From: Advenella sp. S44
GTDB lineage: Bacteria; Pseudomonadota; Gammaproteobacteria; Burkholderiales; Burkholderiaceae_B
Assembly (NCBI RefSeq): GCF_002810445.1
Contig: NZ_NEXS01000009.1
Span: 124,001 to 188,000, forward strand
Reading direction: 5' to 3'
DNA: 64,000 nucleotides
The notes under the pieces were generated by a model. It made no database searches and was not told the origin of the DNA. It saw only the letters and a program-made list of their open reading frames with translations. Position numbers and translations under genes: made by a program. This document shows positions 28,478 through 38,012 of this stretch, one piece after another (within the stretch, counting starts at the first letter, position 1; every line of letters starts with the position of its first letter).

Positions 28478-28510
28478 GTGGTAGTCGCAATAAACGGTGG
28501 TGTGCAGTGA
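28478..28510 (+). CDS. Possible 10-codon leader peptide coupled to the next gene
   Basis: AAGGAG at 28466-28471 is the only good ribosome site before the acetyltransferase gene, and it is well spaced from a GTG at 28478. That frame reads ten codons (VVAINGGVQ after the start) and its TGA overlaps the GTG start at 28507 as GTGA. Ribosomes could load here and restart downstream. This is inferred from spacing only. Confidence 0.3.
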   Translation: MVVAINGGVQ

Positions 28511-29685
28511 CATCTGAAGACGTAACGAACATGCAGGTTGAGCTTTTGCATTCGCTTGCCGATATGCCGGATTTCGATTGGAGCGCCTGGTCTGACGGCA
28601 ACCCCTTCATATCTCCGGCTTTTTTGCGAGCCATGGAAACCACCGGCTGCACCAGCGAAGAGACCGGCTGGCAGCCCTGTCACCTGATTCTATACGACCA
28701 GGCCCGCAAACCTGCTGGCATCATGCCGATGTATCTGAAAACCCATTCTCAGGGCGAATTCGTCTTTGATATGGCCTGGGCGCGCGCTTTTAGTCAATAT
28801 GGATTGCAATATTACCCCAAACTGCTGTGCGCCGCGCCGTTTTCACCCGTCACAGGACCGCGTCTGATTGGCCGCGACGCCCAGGCCAGGCAGGTGCTTG
28901 CCCGCGCCGCCCTTGAGGTCGCCCAACGCTTGCGGGTATCTTCCATCCACGTTCTATTTCCCGAAAGAGAGGATCTGGCCGTGTTGCAGGAAGCGGGCTA
29001 TATGCTCCGCGAAAGCGTGCAGTTTCACTGGAAGAACGCAGGCTATGACGATTTCGATGCCTTTCTAAGCAGTCTGGCTTATGACAAGCGCAAGAAAATT
29101 CGCCAGCAGGCCCGCAAGGTTGCCCAGGCGAATATTACATTTGAATATAAACGTGGCAGTCAGATTACTGCTGGCGACCTTTCCTTTTTCTATTCCTGCT
29201 ATTGCAACACCTATTATGAACGCGGTCGCCACCCTTATCTTTCCGAGGCGTTCTTCAGCCAGTTGCTGCAAGATGCCCCCGACAGTATTTTGCTTGTGAT
29301 TGCGCAACGCGATCGAGCCCCGGTAGCCTGCGCGATGAATATGATAGGAAACGATAAAATGTACGGGCGCTACTGGGGCGCGCACGAATACATCCCCGGC
29401 CTACATTTTGAAACTTGCTACATGCAGGGTATACGTTATTGCATCGCCAATGGCATTTTGGTATTCGAGGGCGGTGCGCAAGGGGAGCACAAGCTGTCAC
29501 GCGGTCTGCTGCCGCAGACCACCTATTCGGCGCACTGGATTGCCCGGCCTGAGTTTGCCGATGCAATACATCGGTTTCTGGACGAAGAAACGAAACATGT
29601 GCAGGCGTATCTGGATGAACTGCAGGAGCATTCGCCATTCAGAAAACAGGACGCGGCTGACATACCACCGCCATCCCTGCCATAG
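28507..29685 (+). CDS. FemAB-like GNAT acetyltransferase (COG3146/DUF482)
   Basis: A 392-residue protein of the COG3146 family, related to the GNAT and FemAB fold. Typical stretches are NPFISPAFLRAMETTG near the start, SQYGLQYYPKLLCAAPFSPV, SSIHVLFPERED, YCNTYYERGRHPYLSEAFF, and GGAQGEHKLSRGL. The biochemical role is unknown; family members have been suggested to act on peptides or cell-wall precursors, which I cannot test. A GTG start at 28507 overlaps a tiny upstream frame; an ATG at 28531 (MQVELLHSLADMPDFDW) is the alternative and fits the family N-terminus. Confidence 0.85.
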   Translation: MTSEDVTNMQVELLHSLADMPDFDWSAWSDGNPFISPAFLRAMETTGCTSEETGWQPCHLILYDQARKPAGIMPMYLKTHSQGEFVFDMAWARAFSQYGLQYYPKLLCAAPFSPVTGPRLIGRDAQARQVLARAALEVAQRLRVSSIHVLFPEREDLAVLQEAGYMLRESVQFHWKNAGYDDFDAFLSSLAYDKRKKIRQQARKVAQANITFEYKRGSQITAGDLSFFYSCYCNTYYERGRHPYLSEAFFSQLLQDAPDSILLVIAQRDRAPVACAMNMIGNDKMYGRYWGAHEYIPGLHFETCYMQGIRYCIANGILVFEGGAQGEHKLSRGLLPQTTYSAHWIARPEFADAIHRFLDEETKHVQAYLDELQEHSPFRKQDAADIPPPSLP

Positions 29686-29751
29686 CGCAAACTCAATGTA
29701 GGCAGCAAGGGCCCAGACAGCCGGGCCCGGCGAGCCGTGCGTGGCCCACTA

Positions 29752-30342
29752 TTATTTGTCTTCCTCGTCTTTGTCTTGATCTTTATCTTTTTCTTTATCG
29801 ACGACAGGATTGAACGGAAACGCGCCAAACATATTGCTGGTCTGGTTTTGCATTTGTTCCTGCATTTGCACGAACATGTTCTTGGATTGCTCCACGTAGT
29901 TGTTCATCACATTATTGAGCAAAGGCGCCTGGATGTTCATGAACTGTGACCACGCTTCTGCACCGAACTGTGGCGAATAAACGCCCTCGGATTGTTCAGC
30001 CAGCTTGTCCTGGATATCGACAAAGGCCTGCATATTCTTTTCAAGATACGATCCCATGACGCCCTGCATGGCATGCCCGTAAAACCGGATAATATGCGCC
30101 AGCATATTGGAACTGAACATGGGGACCCCGCCCGATTCGGCTTCAAGAATAATTTGAAGCAGGATGCTGCGCGTGAGCTCTTCGCCGGATTTTGCATCCA
30201 GCACCTGAAAGCGGACATTGTCCAACACCAATTGTCTCACGTCCTGCAACGTAATATATGTACTGGTCTGCGTATCATAGAGCCGACGATTGGGATATTT
30301 TTTAATTGTGCGGACCACGTCCGTTTCAGTTGCTTTAGCCAT
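29752..30342 (-). CDS. phaR: Polyhydroxyalkanoate synthesis repressor PhaR
   Basis: A 196-residue DNA- and PHB-binding regulator. The DNA-binding N-terminus RTIKKYPNRRLYDTQTSTYI is diagnostic, followed by DVRQLVLDNVRFQVLDAKSGEELTR-type sequence. The C-terminal part is Gln/Met/Asn-rich with a Lys-Asp tail (DKEKDKDQDKDEEDK). In relatives it represses phasin genes until PHB granules bind it. It lies 44 bases downstream of phaB on the same strand. No phasin gene is in the window. Confidence 0.95.
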   Translation of the reverse strand: MAKATETDVVRTIKKYPNRRLYDTQTSTYITLQDVRQLVLDNVRFQVLDAKSGEELTRSILLQIILEAESGGVPMFSSNMLAHIIRFYGHAMQGVMGSYLEKNMQAFVDIQDKLAEQSEGVYSPQFGAEAWSQFMNIQAPLLNNVMNNYVEQSKNMFVQMQEQMQNQTSNMFGAFPFNPVVDKEKDKDQDKDEEDK

Positions 30343-30386
30343 TACCTGTTTAACCTTTAAATAACTGTCTTAGCCGGTTGAGAAAC

Positions 30387-31124
30387 TCAACCCATATGCA
30401 GGCCGCCGTTGACCGAGAAATCTGCGCCCGTGGAAAAGCCGGATTCATCGGAAGCCAGCCATGACACAATTGAAGCAATTTCTTCCGGTGTTCCCAGACG
30501 ACGGACCGGGATGGTGCCAACAATCTGTTCCAGCACCTCGGGCCGGATGGCGCGCACCATGTCGGTTCCGATGTAACCGGGCGAAACCGTATTGACCGTG
30601 ACACCGCGGCTGGCCACTTCCTGGGCCAGGGCCATGGTAAATCCATGGATACCTGCCTTCGCCGTGGAATAGTTGGTCTGGCCAAACTGCCCTTTTTGCC
30701 CGTTGACCGAACTAATATTAATGATGCGGCCCCAACGCTTCTCGTACATGTGCTCAATAACCTGCTTGGTCACATTGAACAGGCTGTTCAGATTGGTATC
30801 CATGACCGCACGCCAGTCGTCGATGGACATCTTGCGAAATACGCCGTCCCGTGTGATGCCTGCGTTGTTCACCAGCACATCCACTGGACCGTGCTCGGTC
30901 TTCACCTTATCAAATGCAGCCACGGTGGAATCCCAATCAGACACATTCCCGGCAGACGCATAGAACGTATACCCCTGTGCGGCCTGCTCGTCAATCCACT
31001 GCTGGGCATTGCGTTGCGGACCACACCCGGCGATAACCGTGAATCCGTCCTTGTGCAGGCGCTGACAGATAGAGGTGCCGATACCTCCCATCCCACCCGT
31101 AACATATGCTATTTTTTGTGTCAT
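30387..31124 (-). CDS. phaB: Acetoacetyl-CoA reductase PhaB
   Basis: A 245-residue short-chain dehydrogenase that reduces acetoacetyl-CoA with NADPH to (R)-3-hydroxybutyryl-CoA for PHB synthesis. Glycine-rich nucleotide loop TGGMGGIGTSI near residue 10, NNAGITRDGVFRKM near 87, catalytic Ser-Tyr-Lys in NISSVNGQKGQFGQTNYSTAKAG-type block (Ser near 139, Tyr and Lys near 152-156). AAGGAG precedes the ATG. phaA (thiolase), normally between phaC and phaB, is missing here; only 55 bases separate phaB from phaC. Confidence 0.95.
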   Translation of the reverse strand: MTQKIAYVTGGMGGIGTSICQRLHKDGFTVIAGCGPQRNAQQWIDEQAAQGYTFYASAGNVSDWDSTVAAFDKVKTEHGPVDVLVNNAGITRDGVFRKMSIDDWRAVMDTNLNSLFNVTKQVIEHMYEKRWGRIINISSVNGQKGQFGQTNYSTAKAGIHGFTMALAQEVASRGVTVNTVSPGYIGTDMVRAIRPEVLEQIVGTIPVRRLGTPEEIASIVSWLASDESGFSTGADFSVNGGLHMG

Positions 31125-31179
31125 ATTGAACTCCTTAGGCTGCTTTTCACGGTAATAAAACGATGCGTTATTCTGTTGT

Positions 31180-32808
31180 TCAGGCCCGGACGGTCACGTA
31201 CCGCCCCGGTGCAGGCGCCAGCGGTGGGTACAGGTCATTACCCTGAGTCGCCTTGGCCTTAATCTTGCGTCCGCCATGTTTGGCGAGCCAACTGCTCCAG
31301 TCTGGCCACCAACTGCCGGGCACGGGACTGGCCTGGTCAAACCACTGCTGCGCCCGAGTCTGCTTCACTTGCATGGTATCACCGGACCAGTAATTACGTT
31401 TGTTCTTTGCCGGCGGATTAATGACACCTGCAATATGCCCCGAGGCGCCCAGGACATACCTGACCTGTCCTGATAATAGCTGCGTGGACGCGAAAGCGGC
31501 TTGCCATGGAACAATATGATCTTCTTTGGACCCATAAACGTAGGCCGGCATATCCAGGTCGGCCAGGTCTATCGATTCGGCACATATCTTCAGCGCGCCG
31601 GGCTGGCACAGCCTGTTTTCCAGATACATATTGCGGAAGTACCAAGTAAAAAACGGCCCCGGCAGGTTCGTGCCATCGGAATTCCAGTACAGCAAATCAA
31701 ACGCCGCAGGTGCATCACCCTTCAGATAATTGCTGACGACATAGTTCCATACCAGCTCATTGGGTCGCAAAAAGGAAAAGGTCGTGCCAAGCTCTTTGGC
31801 CGTCATCATCCCGCCCTGCCCCAGCGACTGTTCGCGATAGGCCACATGAGCCTCATCGACAAACACATCCAGTATGCCCGTATGTTCAAAGTCCAGCAGC
31901 GTGGTCAGCAGTGTCAGGCTGGCCACCGGGTTTTCGCCACGAGCCCGCGCCACCGCCAGTGCGCTCGCGAGCATGGTGCCGCCAACGCAAAAGCCCAGGG
32001 CATTGATTTGTTGCTGGCCGGCTATTGCGCGGACAGTATCGATGGCAGTGAGTACACCCTTTTCGATATAGTCATCCCAGGTCGATTTCTGTATCCCGTC
32101 GGTATCGGTTATGGTCGGGTTGCGCCATGACACCATAAAGACGGTAAAGCCCTGGCTAACGGCGAACTCCACCAGTGAATTGCCCGGCTGTAGATCAAGA
32201 ATGTAATATTTATTAATACACGGCGGCACCATCAACAGCGGGCGGCGATACACCGTAGCGGTTTGCGGCGCATATTGCAGCAACTGGAACCACGCGTTTT
32301 CAAAGACGACGGAACCGGGCGTGGTCGCCAGATTGCGCCCCACCTCAAAACTTGCTTCGTCGGTCTGGGAAATTTGGCCTTTGCGCAGATCGCTCAGCAG
32401 GTTCAGAACTCCCTTTTGCAGGGATTCGCCCTTGGTGTCCAGAAACGTGTTGATCACATCAGGATTGGTCAGGAAATAATTAGCGGGCGACATGGCGTCA
32501 TTCCACTGTTGCACCGCAAAGCGCAATCGTTCGCGCACGCTATCGGGCACCGCCGCTTCGTCGACCATTTTCTGCATGACCTTCGTGGACAACAGATACA
32601 AGTGAGCCATCATCAGATGCTGCGGACTAGTTTGCCACGCCGGGCTGCTGAACCGCCTGTCGGTGAGCGCAGGCAGGGTGCCCTCACGCGCATCGGCAGC
32701 GATTTGCTCCCACCTTTCAAGGAATTCGGCCTGCAACCGGGATGGAAATACTCCACCCGGGGCCCGATCTGCTTGGGAGCGCCAGGCTTTATCAGTCTCG
32801 TTGGTCAC
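31180..32808 (-). CDS. phaC: Class I poly(3-hydroxyalkanoate) synthase PhaC
   Basis: A 542-residue polymerase that links hydroxyacyl-CoA units at the surface of PHB granules. The lipase-like box is GFCVGG with nucleophile Cys274; the catalytic Asp is in GSKEDHIVPW and the His in GASGHIAGVINPP. The N-terminal SPANYFLTNPDVINTFLDT-type block is standard. Length (class I usually about 560-590) is slightly short at the N-terminus. The start is GTG with CGGAGAT 8 bases upstream. First gene of phaC-phaB-phaR. Confidence 0.96.
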   Translation of the reverse strand: MTNETDKAWRSQADRAPGGVFPSRLQAEFLERWEQIAADAREGTLPALTDRRFSSPAWQTSPQHLMMAHLYLLSTKVMQKMVDEAAVPDSVRERLRFAVQQWNDAMSPANYFLTNPDVINTFLDTKGESLQKGVLNLLSDLRKGQISQTDEASFEVGRNLATTPGSVVFENAWFQLLQYAPQTATVYRRPLLMVPPCINKYYILDLQPGNSLVEFAVSQGFTVFMVSWRNPTITDTDGIQKSTWDDYIEKGVLTAIDTVRAIAGQQQINALGFCVGGTMLASALAVARARGENPVASLTLLTTLLDFEHTGILDVFVDEAHVAYREQSLGQGGMMTAKELGTTFSFLRPNELVWNYVVSNYLKGDAPAAFDLLYWNSDGTNLPGPFFTWYFRNMYLENRLCQPGALKICAESIDLADLDMPAYVYGSKEDHIVPWQAAFASTQLLSGQVRYVLGASGHIAGVINPPAKNKRNYWSGDTMQVKQTRAQQWFDQASPVPGSWWPDWSSWLAKHGGRKIKAKATQGNDLYPPLAPAPGRYVTVRA

Positions 32809-32980
32809 TTGTATCTCCGGCTGTGGTCCGATTTCAAACGTGGCATGCTCACCGTTTCCAAATCATTCTATATAAAAACAAATGGTACGTCAGACAGTAT
32901 CTACCCCACTAAGGGAAACCCTGAGCGTTTTTAATACCTGTTCTGCGCCGCAGCACCGGTCCCGGTCAATCCGGAAAAAA

Positions 32981-33718
32981 TCAGGGCTTGATCCAGACGA
33001 GCGTTGCCTGCCTGCCGGTTGTCGCGCTACGCCGGTAGGAATAAAACAGATGGTCCTGCCCAAAGGTGCACAGGCCACTTTGTTCGACATGCGCGACTCC
33101 CAAAGCAGACAAGCGATGCGCCGCAATAGCCGACAGATCGGCCAGCCATTTGCCGGCATGATCCGGATGGGGCGCAAAGCAGTATGCCAACTGCGGATCT
33201 CTATCCAGAAACGCCTCGCGCACAGGCGGGCCGATTTCGAATGCACGGAAAGAAATGGCTGGACCGATCCAGGCATAATCGGGCAGTTTACCGCAAGCAG
33301 TATGCATTTTTTTGACAGTATTTTCCAGCACACCTGCCGCCAATCCGCGCCAACCCGCATGGGCTGCTGCGACACAATTGGGCGACACGAACACGACCGG
33401 CAGGCAATCTGCGGTCAATATCGCCAGCACGCGGCCCGGAGTCATGGTTACACTGGCGTCAAATTGGCCAGAACCGGCTGGGCCGGCTGCATCGACATCC
33501 AGCACCTGAGTGCCATGCACCTGATCCAGCCAGACGGGATCGCCGGGCGCCAGAGTGCGTAGCCGCCTGCGGTTTTCCAGTACAGCCTGACTGTCGTCGT
33601 TAACGTGCAACCCAAGGTTGTTCGTATCAAAGGGAGCGTGGCTGACGCCCCCGTGACGGGTGGTCGTAAAGTATTGCACGCCCGGCCGGACCGATCCTGT
33701 CACGTATAACGGCTTCAT
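32981..33718 (-). CDS. pgeF: Peptidoglycan editing factor PgeF (YfiH/YlmD, copper-dependent multicopper-like fold)
   Basis: A 245-residue protein of the laccase-like DUF152 family. Metal ligands in the usual order: QVHGTQV (His), TADCLPV (Cys) and AAHAGWRG (His). In E. coli the protein removes wrongly built muropeptide precursors with L-Ser. The ATG at 33718 overlaps the rluD stop by 4 bases (ATGA), so translation is coupled; an upstream in-frame codon at 33730 is less likely. The pair rluD-pgeF divergent from bamD is widely conserved. Confidence 0.93.
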   Translation of the reverse strand: MKPLYVTGSVRPGVQYFTTTRHGGVSHAPFDTNNLGLHVNDDSQAVLENRRRLRTLAPGDPVWLDQVHGTQVLDVDAAGPAGSGQFDASVTMTPGRVLAILTADCLPVVFVSPNCVAAAHAGWRGLAAGVLENTVKKMHTACGKLPDYAWIGPAISFRAFEIGPPVREAFLDRDPQLAYCFAPHPDHAGKWLADLSAIAAHRLSALGVAHVEQSGLCTFGQDHLFYSYRRSATTGRQATLVWIKP

Positions 33719-34680
33719 CGCGACGTCCACTGGATTGTTTCCATCACCTGTTCCATGTCCGGCGGGCGGGCCGCGTCGAATGACTGCGGCTGGTCCGAAG
33801 CCGGATCGATAAACGTGAGGCGCCGAGCGTGCAGCATCTGGCGCTGCGCCTGCCCTAGCGGTTTGCCGTTGTATAGGGTGTCCCCCAGCAACGGATGACC
33901 CAGGCTATGCATATGCACCCTGATCTGGTGAGTTCTGCCGGTTTCCAGCCTGCACTGGACGTGACTGACAGGTGCCTGGTCAATATGGCCGACATTGAGG
34001 CGCTCGAAGTGGGTAATGGCCTCTTTTGCTGCGATCGGGGCCACGACCGACATGCGCACCGGTACATGCCGATCACGCCCGATAGGCAGGTTGACGCACC
34101 CACTGGCCGCAATATGGCCCATCACCAGCGCCTCGTATTCCCGACCCATGCTGCGCGCCTGCAATTGCCGGACAAAATGCGTCTGCGCCGCTTCGTGGCG
34201 CGCCACAACAAGCAGGCCGTCGGTATCCTTGTCCAGCCGATGCACAATTCCTGCGCGCGGCACCTGTGCCAGCTCGGGATATCGGTACAGCAATCCGTTG
34301 AGCAACGTGCCCGACCAATTGCCTGCGCCAGGATGGGTCACCAGACCAGCCGGCTTATTGACGACGATCCAGTCTGCGGATTCGGCCACAACGACAAACG
34401 TCACCGGTTCGGGCGTAAAGGCGGTTTGTTCGGGCGCCTGTTGCATGGCGACGGTCAGCAAATCGTCCGCACCGACATTCTGCCGGATTTTGCCAGGAAC
34501 GCCATTGACCAGCACGTGCCCCGCTTCTATCCACCCCTGCAGCCGGCTGCGTGAATGTTCGGGAATGAGCGCAGCCAGAACCTTGTCCAGGCGCTCGCCG
34601 TTCATGGTCATGGGAAGACGGAATTGGCGCGGCGCGTTGTCGGGAATTTCGTCGGCATCCTGCAAAGTTGGGTCTGACAT
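33715..34680 (-). CDS. rluD: 23S rRNA pseudouridine 1911/1915/1917 synthase RluD
   Basis: A 321-residue pseudouridine synthase acting on helix 69 of 23S rRNA. N-terminal S4 domain (RLDKVLAALIPEHSRSRLQGWI), then the catalytic Asp in the motif RAGIVHRLDKDTDGLLVVA near residue 150, and RLETGRTHQIRVHM near 240. I took the ATG at 34680 (MSDPTLQDADEIP) over an upstream one at 34704. It is divergent from bamD with about 100 bases between, which contain several TATAAT-like elements (34695-34735) serving either side. Confidence 0.95.
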   Translation of the reverse strand: MSDPTLQDADEIPDNAPRQFRLPMTMNGERLDKVLAALIPEHSRSRLQGWIEAGHVLVNGVPGKIRQNVGADDLLTVAMQQAPEQTAFTPEPVTFVVVAESADWIVVNKPAGLVTHPGAGNWSGTLLNGLLYRYPELAQVPRAGIVHRLDKDTDGLLVVARHEAAQTHFVRQLQARSMGREYEALVMGHIAASGCVNLPIGRDRHVPVRMSVVAPIAAKEAITHFERLNVGHIDQAPVSHVQCRLETGRTHQIRVHMHSLGHPLLGDTLYNGKPLGQAQRQMLHARRLTFIDPASDQPQSFDAARPPDMEQVMETIQWTSR

Positions 34681-34781
34681 CGATAGAAAACACTGTAAAA
34701 TCATATAATGTTCCTATAATAACGCGGCAATGCTATTATCAGATTGCTTTTTGAACTTTAACTAACAGTCACTTCCAAATT

Positions 34782-35606
34782 ATGCATAAACGTTTGCTTC
34801 GAACTTCTCTCATTGCGCTGAGCTGCCTGACTATTGCGGGCTGCAGCAGCATGATGACCCGAGAAGCTGACAGAACAGCCGGCATGTCAGCTCCCCAGTT
34901 GTACCAGGAAGCTCGCGATAATGTGCGCAGTAACGACTTCAAAACTGCGCGCACTTATCTGGAAGCCGTCGAAGCCCGATATCCTTATTCCAGTTTTGCG
35001 CAACAATCGCTCATCGACCAGGCGTATGTAAACTGGAAAGATAATGAACCGGAAAAGGCAGTGACTGTCATCGACCGCTTCCTGCGTCTGTACCCCAGCC
35101 ATCCGGGCACCGATTACATGCTGTATCTGAAAGGTCTGGTTACCTTTACGCCGCCCAGCTCCTATCTGCGCAGCCTGACGGGACAAGACCCCAGCGAGCG
35201 TGATCCCAAGGGTCTGCGCCAGTCCTACGATGCATTCAATGAGCTTATCGAGCGCTTTCCGGAAAGCCGCTACAGTCGCGATGCCCAGCAACGCATTACC
35301 TGGCTGGTCAGCACCATTGCAGACAACGAAGTCAACGTGGCCAAGTACTATTACACCCGTCATGCCTACATTGCTGCAATTAATCGCAGCCAGGCAGTTC
35401 TGAAAGATTTTTCTGGCGTTTCCGCTGCAGAACCGGCGCTGTACATCATGATGAAGTCTTACCAGCAGTTGGGAATGACCGATCAGGCCAACGATGCAAA
35501 ACGGATCCTGGACCAGAACTACCCTAACAGCAAATACTATGAACGAGGCCTGGACGGCGACAGTGGCTGGATCTCATGGCTTAATCCGTCACGTATGTTC
35601 AATTGA
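34782..35606 (+). CDS. bamD: Outer membrane protein assembly lipoprotein BamD
   Basis: A 274-residue periplasmic lipoprotein of the BAM complex that folds outer membrane beta-barrels. The signal peptide ends in the lipobox LTIAGC, so Cys21 would be lipidated. Five TPR-like repeats follow (for example RTYLEAVEARYPYSSFAQQS, AVTVIDRFLRLYPSHPGTDY, NRSQAVLKDFSGVSAAEPAL). The client adhesin at 24418 would depend on this complex. Length is standard. Confidence 0.96.
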   Translation: MHKRLLRTSLIALSCLTIAGCSSMMTREADRTAGMSAPQLYQEARDNVRSNDFKTARTYLEAVEARYPYSSFAQQSLIDQAYVNWKDNEPEKAVTVIDRFLRLYPSHPGTDYMLYLKGLVTFTPPSSYLRSLTGQDPSERDPKGLRQSYDAFNELIERFPESRYSRDAQQRITWLVSTIADNEVNVAKYYYTRHAYIAAINRSQAVLKDFSGVSAAEPALYIMMKSYQQLGMTDQANDAKRILDQNYPNSKYYERGLDGDSGWISWLNPSRMFN

Positions 35607-35710
35607 TCCCTCGCGACGTTTTAAGTTTTAATTAAGCGATTGCGTGTGTTTAATCAATCCATTACGCGTGTTCAGATAAAACAGGCCTGGCGCAGTTTCA
35701 GCGTCTTTAT

Positions 35711-35751
35711 AAAGCATCAGGGCGACCCCGACGGTCGCCCTGATGCTTTTT
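35711..35751. terminator. Bidirectional terminator between bamD and yoaA
   Basis: A perfect 17-bp stem (35711-35727 with 35733-35749) and a 5-base loop CCGAC, ending in TTTTT on the plus strand and starting with AAAG for the minus strand. It separates two convergent genes and probably stops transcription from both sides. Confidence 0.88.
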
Positions 35752-35801
35752 CGTGTTGATCATGATGCTGGGCACCGCAAGCCGAATTTCCGGTGCTCAA
35801 G

Positions 35802-37922
35802 CTATTCGGATACGTTATCGATTTGCGCAGGTACGGCAATATCGCTGGCATGGGTCTTGAGAAACGCAGCCGCCTCCTCCAGCTTGCGAGTACGGCGAAA
35901 TGGCGGCAGGCCGCGCCACAGCAGTTTGCCGTAAGGTTTTTCAACCAGGCGCCTGTCACCCACTACCAGTAACCCCCAATCCTGTTCCGTACGTATCAGA
36001 CGGCCCGCGCCCTGCTTGAGGGCAATGGCGGCACTGGGCAACTGAAATTCGAAAAACGGGTTCCCGCCAGATTCGCGACAAGCTTTTATGCGTGCTTCCA
36101 GCACCGGGTCATCGGGCGGCGCAAAAGGCAATTTGTCAATCGCCACCAGCGTGAGCATCTCGCCCGGCAAATCAATCCCTTCCCAGAAGCTGGCGCTACC
36201 GACCAGCACCGCGTTTTTCAACTGGCGAAACTGTGCCAGCAGGATGCCGCGCGAACTTTCCCCCTGGCGCAAGACGGCACGCTCGATAAAATGCGTATCA
36301 AAGGCCTCCAGCAGCATGGCTGAAATATTGTCGACGGCACGCAAGGTGGTGCACAATACCAGTACGCCACCCGGGCTGGCTTGAATCAGGGGAATCAGTG
36401 TCTCGACGAACTGCTTCTGAAAATCGGGCGACTGCGGCTCGGGCAGATGATCCGGCACGTAAAGCATGGCGTGGTCCTGATAGTCAAAGGGCGACTCCCA
36501 TTTTTCTGTGCGCGCGCCATACAGCCCCAGCTGCCGGGTATAGTGCGAAAAATCCTTGTAGACCGACAGCGTGGCAGAGGTAAAGATCCAGGCCTGGTCC
36601 TTGCGTCGCTGGCGCGAGAATGCATCAGCGACCGACAGCGGCGCCATCTGCAGGCGAAAATGGTGCAGGCCGACCTCGACCCAGCGAACCAGTTGTTCGG
36701 CCACCACGTTCTTGGCTTCGTGTTCTACTGCCAATGCGGCCGTCCCGGTATCGGACGACGCATTACTCGCGTCCCGTGGCACGCCTTCCGGAAGAATGAC
36801 CGGTTGCGACCAGCGATACAATCGCGCGCACAGCTGCGTGCCCGACTTGGCCGCTGCCGCCAGATCGGGATGCCGCTCCTGCACCGCTGTCAGCATGCCG
36901 GTCAGCGTGACCAGTTCATCGTAAAGCTTATTTAGAATGTCGAAAAAGCGATCGGCTTCCGGTATTTGTTCAAAGGTTGCCTTGCGCCCCGGCATTTTCT
37001 CAATCGGCGCCGCCACCAGCCGCAGATCTTTCACGTAATAAGAGACCCGCTGGCAGGCGTCAGCCCATTTAGCACTGTCTCGCGCATAGGTCAGCGCTGC
37101 TACTTCAGCCGTCTTCAGAAAATCGGTAATATTGCCCGAATAAACCACATCGCCCATAAAACGGGTGGCGGTCTCGGGCAACTGATGCGCTTCGTCAAAT
37201 ACCACCGCATCGGCCGCCGGCAACAGATCGGTGATCCCTTCTTCGCGCAAGACCAGATCGGCAAAAAACAAGGCGTGGTTAATCACCACCACATCGGCAT
37301 CCTGCGCCTGCCGGCGCGCCTTCAACAAAAAGCACTCTTTGACATCGGGGCAGTCCTGCCCAAGGCAGTTTTCGCGGGTAGAAGTGACGCGGTTCCAGAT
37401 ATCGGCATCTTCGGGGACTTGGCCACAATCGGTTTTGTCGCCAGAACGCGAGCGCGTGGCAAATACACGGATCTGGCGTAGCTGGGACACTTCATCCCTG
37501 GACTTGAGCGCGCGCTCATCCTGCTCCAGCCGCTCCAGGTGATAATGACACACATAATTGCTGCGTCCCTTCAGTAGCGCCACCTGAATCGGCAGCGCCA
37601 GGGCATCGCGCACGCGCGGCACGTCTTTGGTAAACAGCTGATCCTGCAGAGTGCGGGTCCCGGTGGAAATCAAGACTTTACCGCCCGACAAAAAAGCCGG
37701 AATCAGATACGCCCAGGTTTTGCCCGTTCCGGTGCCCGCTTCCGCCACCAGTACTGAATGCGAGGCGATGGTCTCGTCCACGGCCTGCGCCAATTGAATC
37801 TGCGCGTCGCGCAGCGTGTAGCCGGGCACCGCTGCCGCCAGCGGACCCTCCTGGCCAAACCAGTCGGAAATATCAAAATCTAGTACTCGCACCACGTTTC
37901 CCACGACTTCGCCTTTCGGCAT
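35802..37922 (-). CDS. yoaA: ATP-dependent DNA helicase, YoaA/DinG type (XPD-like, iron-sulfur)
   Basis: A 706-residue superfamily 2 helicase, 5'-3'. Motif I is AEAGTGTGKTWAYL near residue 60; DEAH box VVFDEAHQLPETA near 245; motif VI region LKQGAGRLIRTEQDWG near 645. The iron-sulfur cluster cysteines appear as NYVCHYH and then ENCLGQDCPDVKECF. The motif RSNYVC and the overall layout are nearer to E. coli YoaA than to DinG; both act on damaged or stalled DNA. It is divergent from tex with about 90 bases between starts. Confidence 0.92.
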   Translation of the reverse strand: MPKGEVVGNVVRVLDFDISDWFGQEGPLAAAVPGYTLRDAQIQLAQAVDETIASHSVLVAEAGTGTGKTWAYLIPAFLSGGKVLISTGTRTLQDQLFTKDVPRVRDALALPIQVALLKGRSNYVCHYHLERLEQDERALKSRDEVSQLRQIRVFATRSRSGDKTDCGQVPEDADIWNRVTSTRENCLGQDCPDVKECFLLKARRQAQDADVVVINHALFFADLVLREEGITDLLPAADAVVFDEAHQLPETATRFMGDVVYSGNITDFLKTAEVAALTYARDSAKWADACQRVSYYVKDLRLVAAPIEKMPGRKATFEQIPEADRFFDILNKLYDELVTLTGMLTAVQERHPDLAAAAKSGTQLCARLYRWSQPVILPEGVPRDASNASSDTGTAALAVEHEAKNVVAEQLVRWVEVGLHHFRLQMAPLSVADAFSRQRRKDQAWIFTSATLSVYKDFSHYTRQLGLYGARTEKWESPFDYQDHAMLYVPDHLPEPQSPDFQKQFVETLIPLIQASPGGVLVLCTTLRAVDNISAMLLEAFDTHFIERAVLRQGESSRGILLAQFRQLKNAVLVGSASFWEGIDLPGEMLTLVAIDKLPFAPPDDPVLEARIKACRESGGNPFFEFQLPSAAIALKQGAGRLIRTEQDWGLLVVGDRRLVEKPYGKLLWRGLPPFRRTRKLEEAAAFLKTHASDIAVPAQIDNVSE

Positions 37923-38012
37923 TTACATGTGGCATCATACTCCAGTTCTGGTGCCCCAACCGCGATGCTTATGGCACAATGTCGCGTTAAGTTTAAATTT
38001 TAATCGTTAAGT

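Noticed and set aside
37923-38012. Regulatory RNA or riboswitch between yoaA and tex
   Set aside because: Only 90 bases, with nothing beyond ordinary promoter-like AT-rich sequence.
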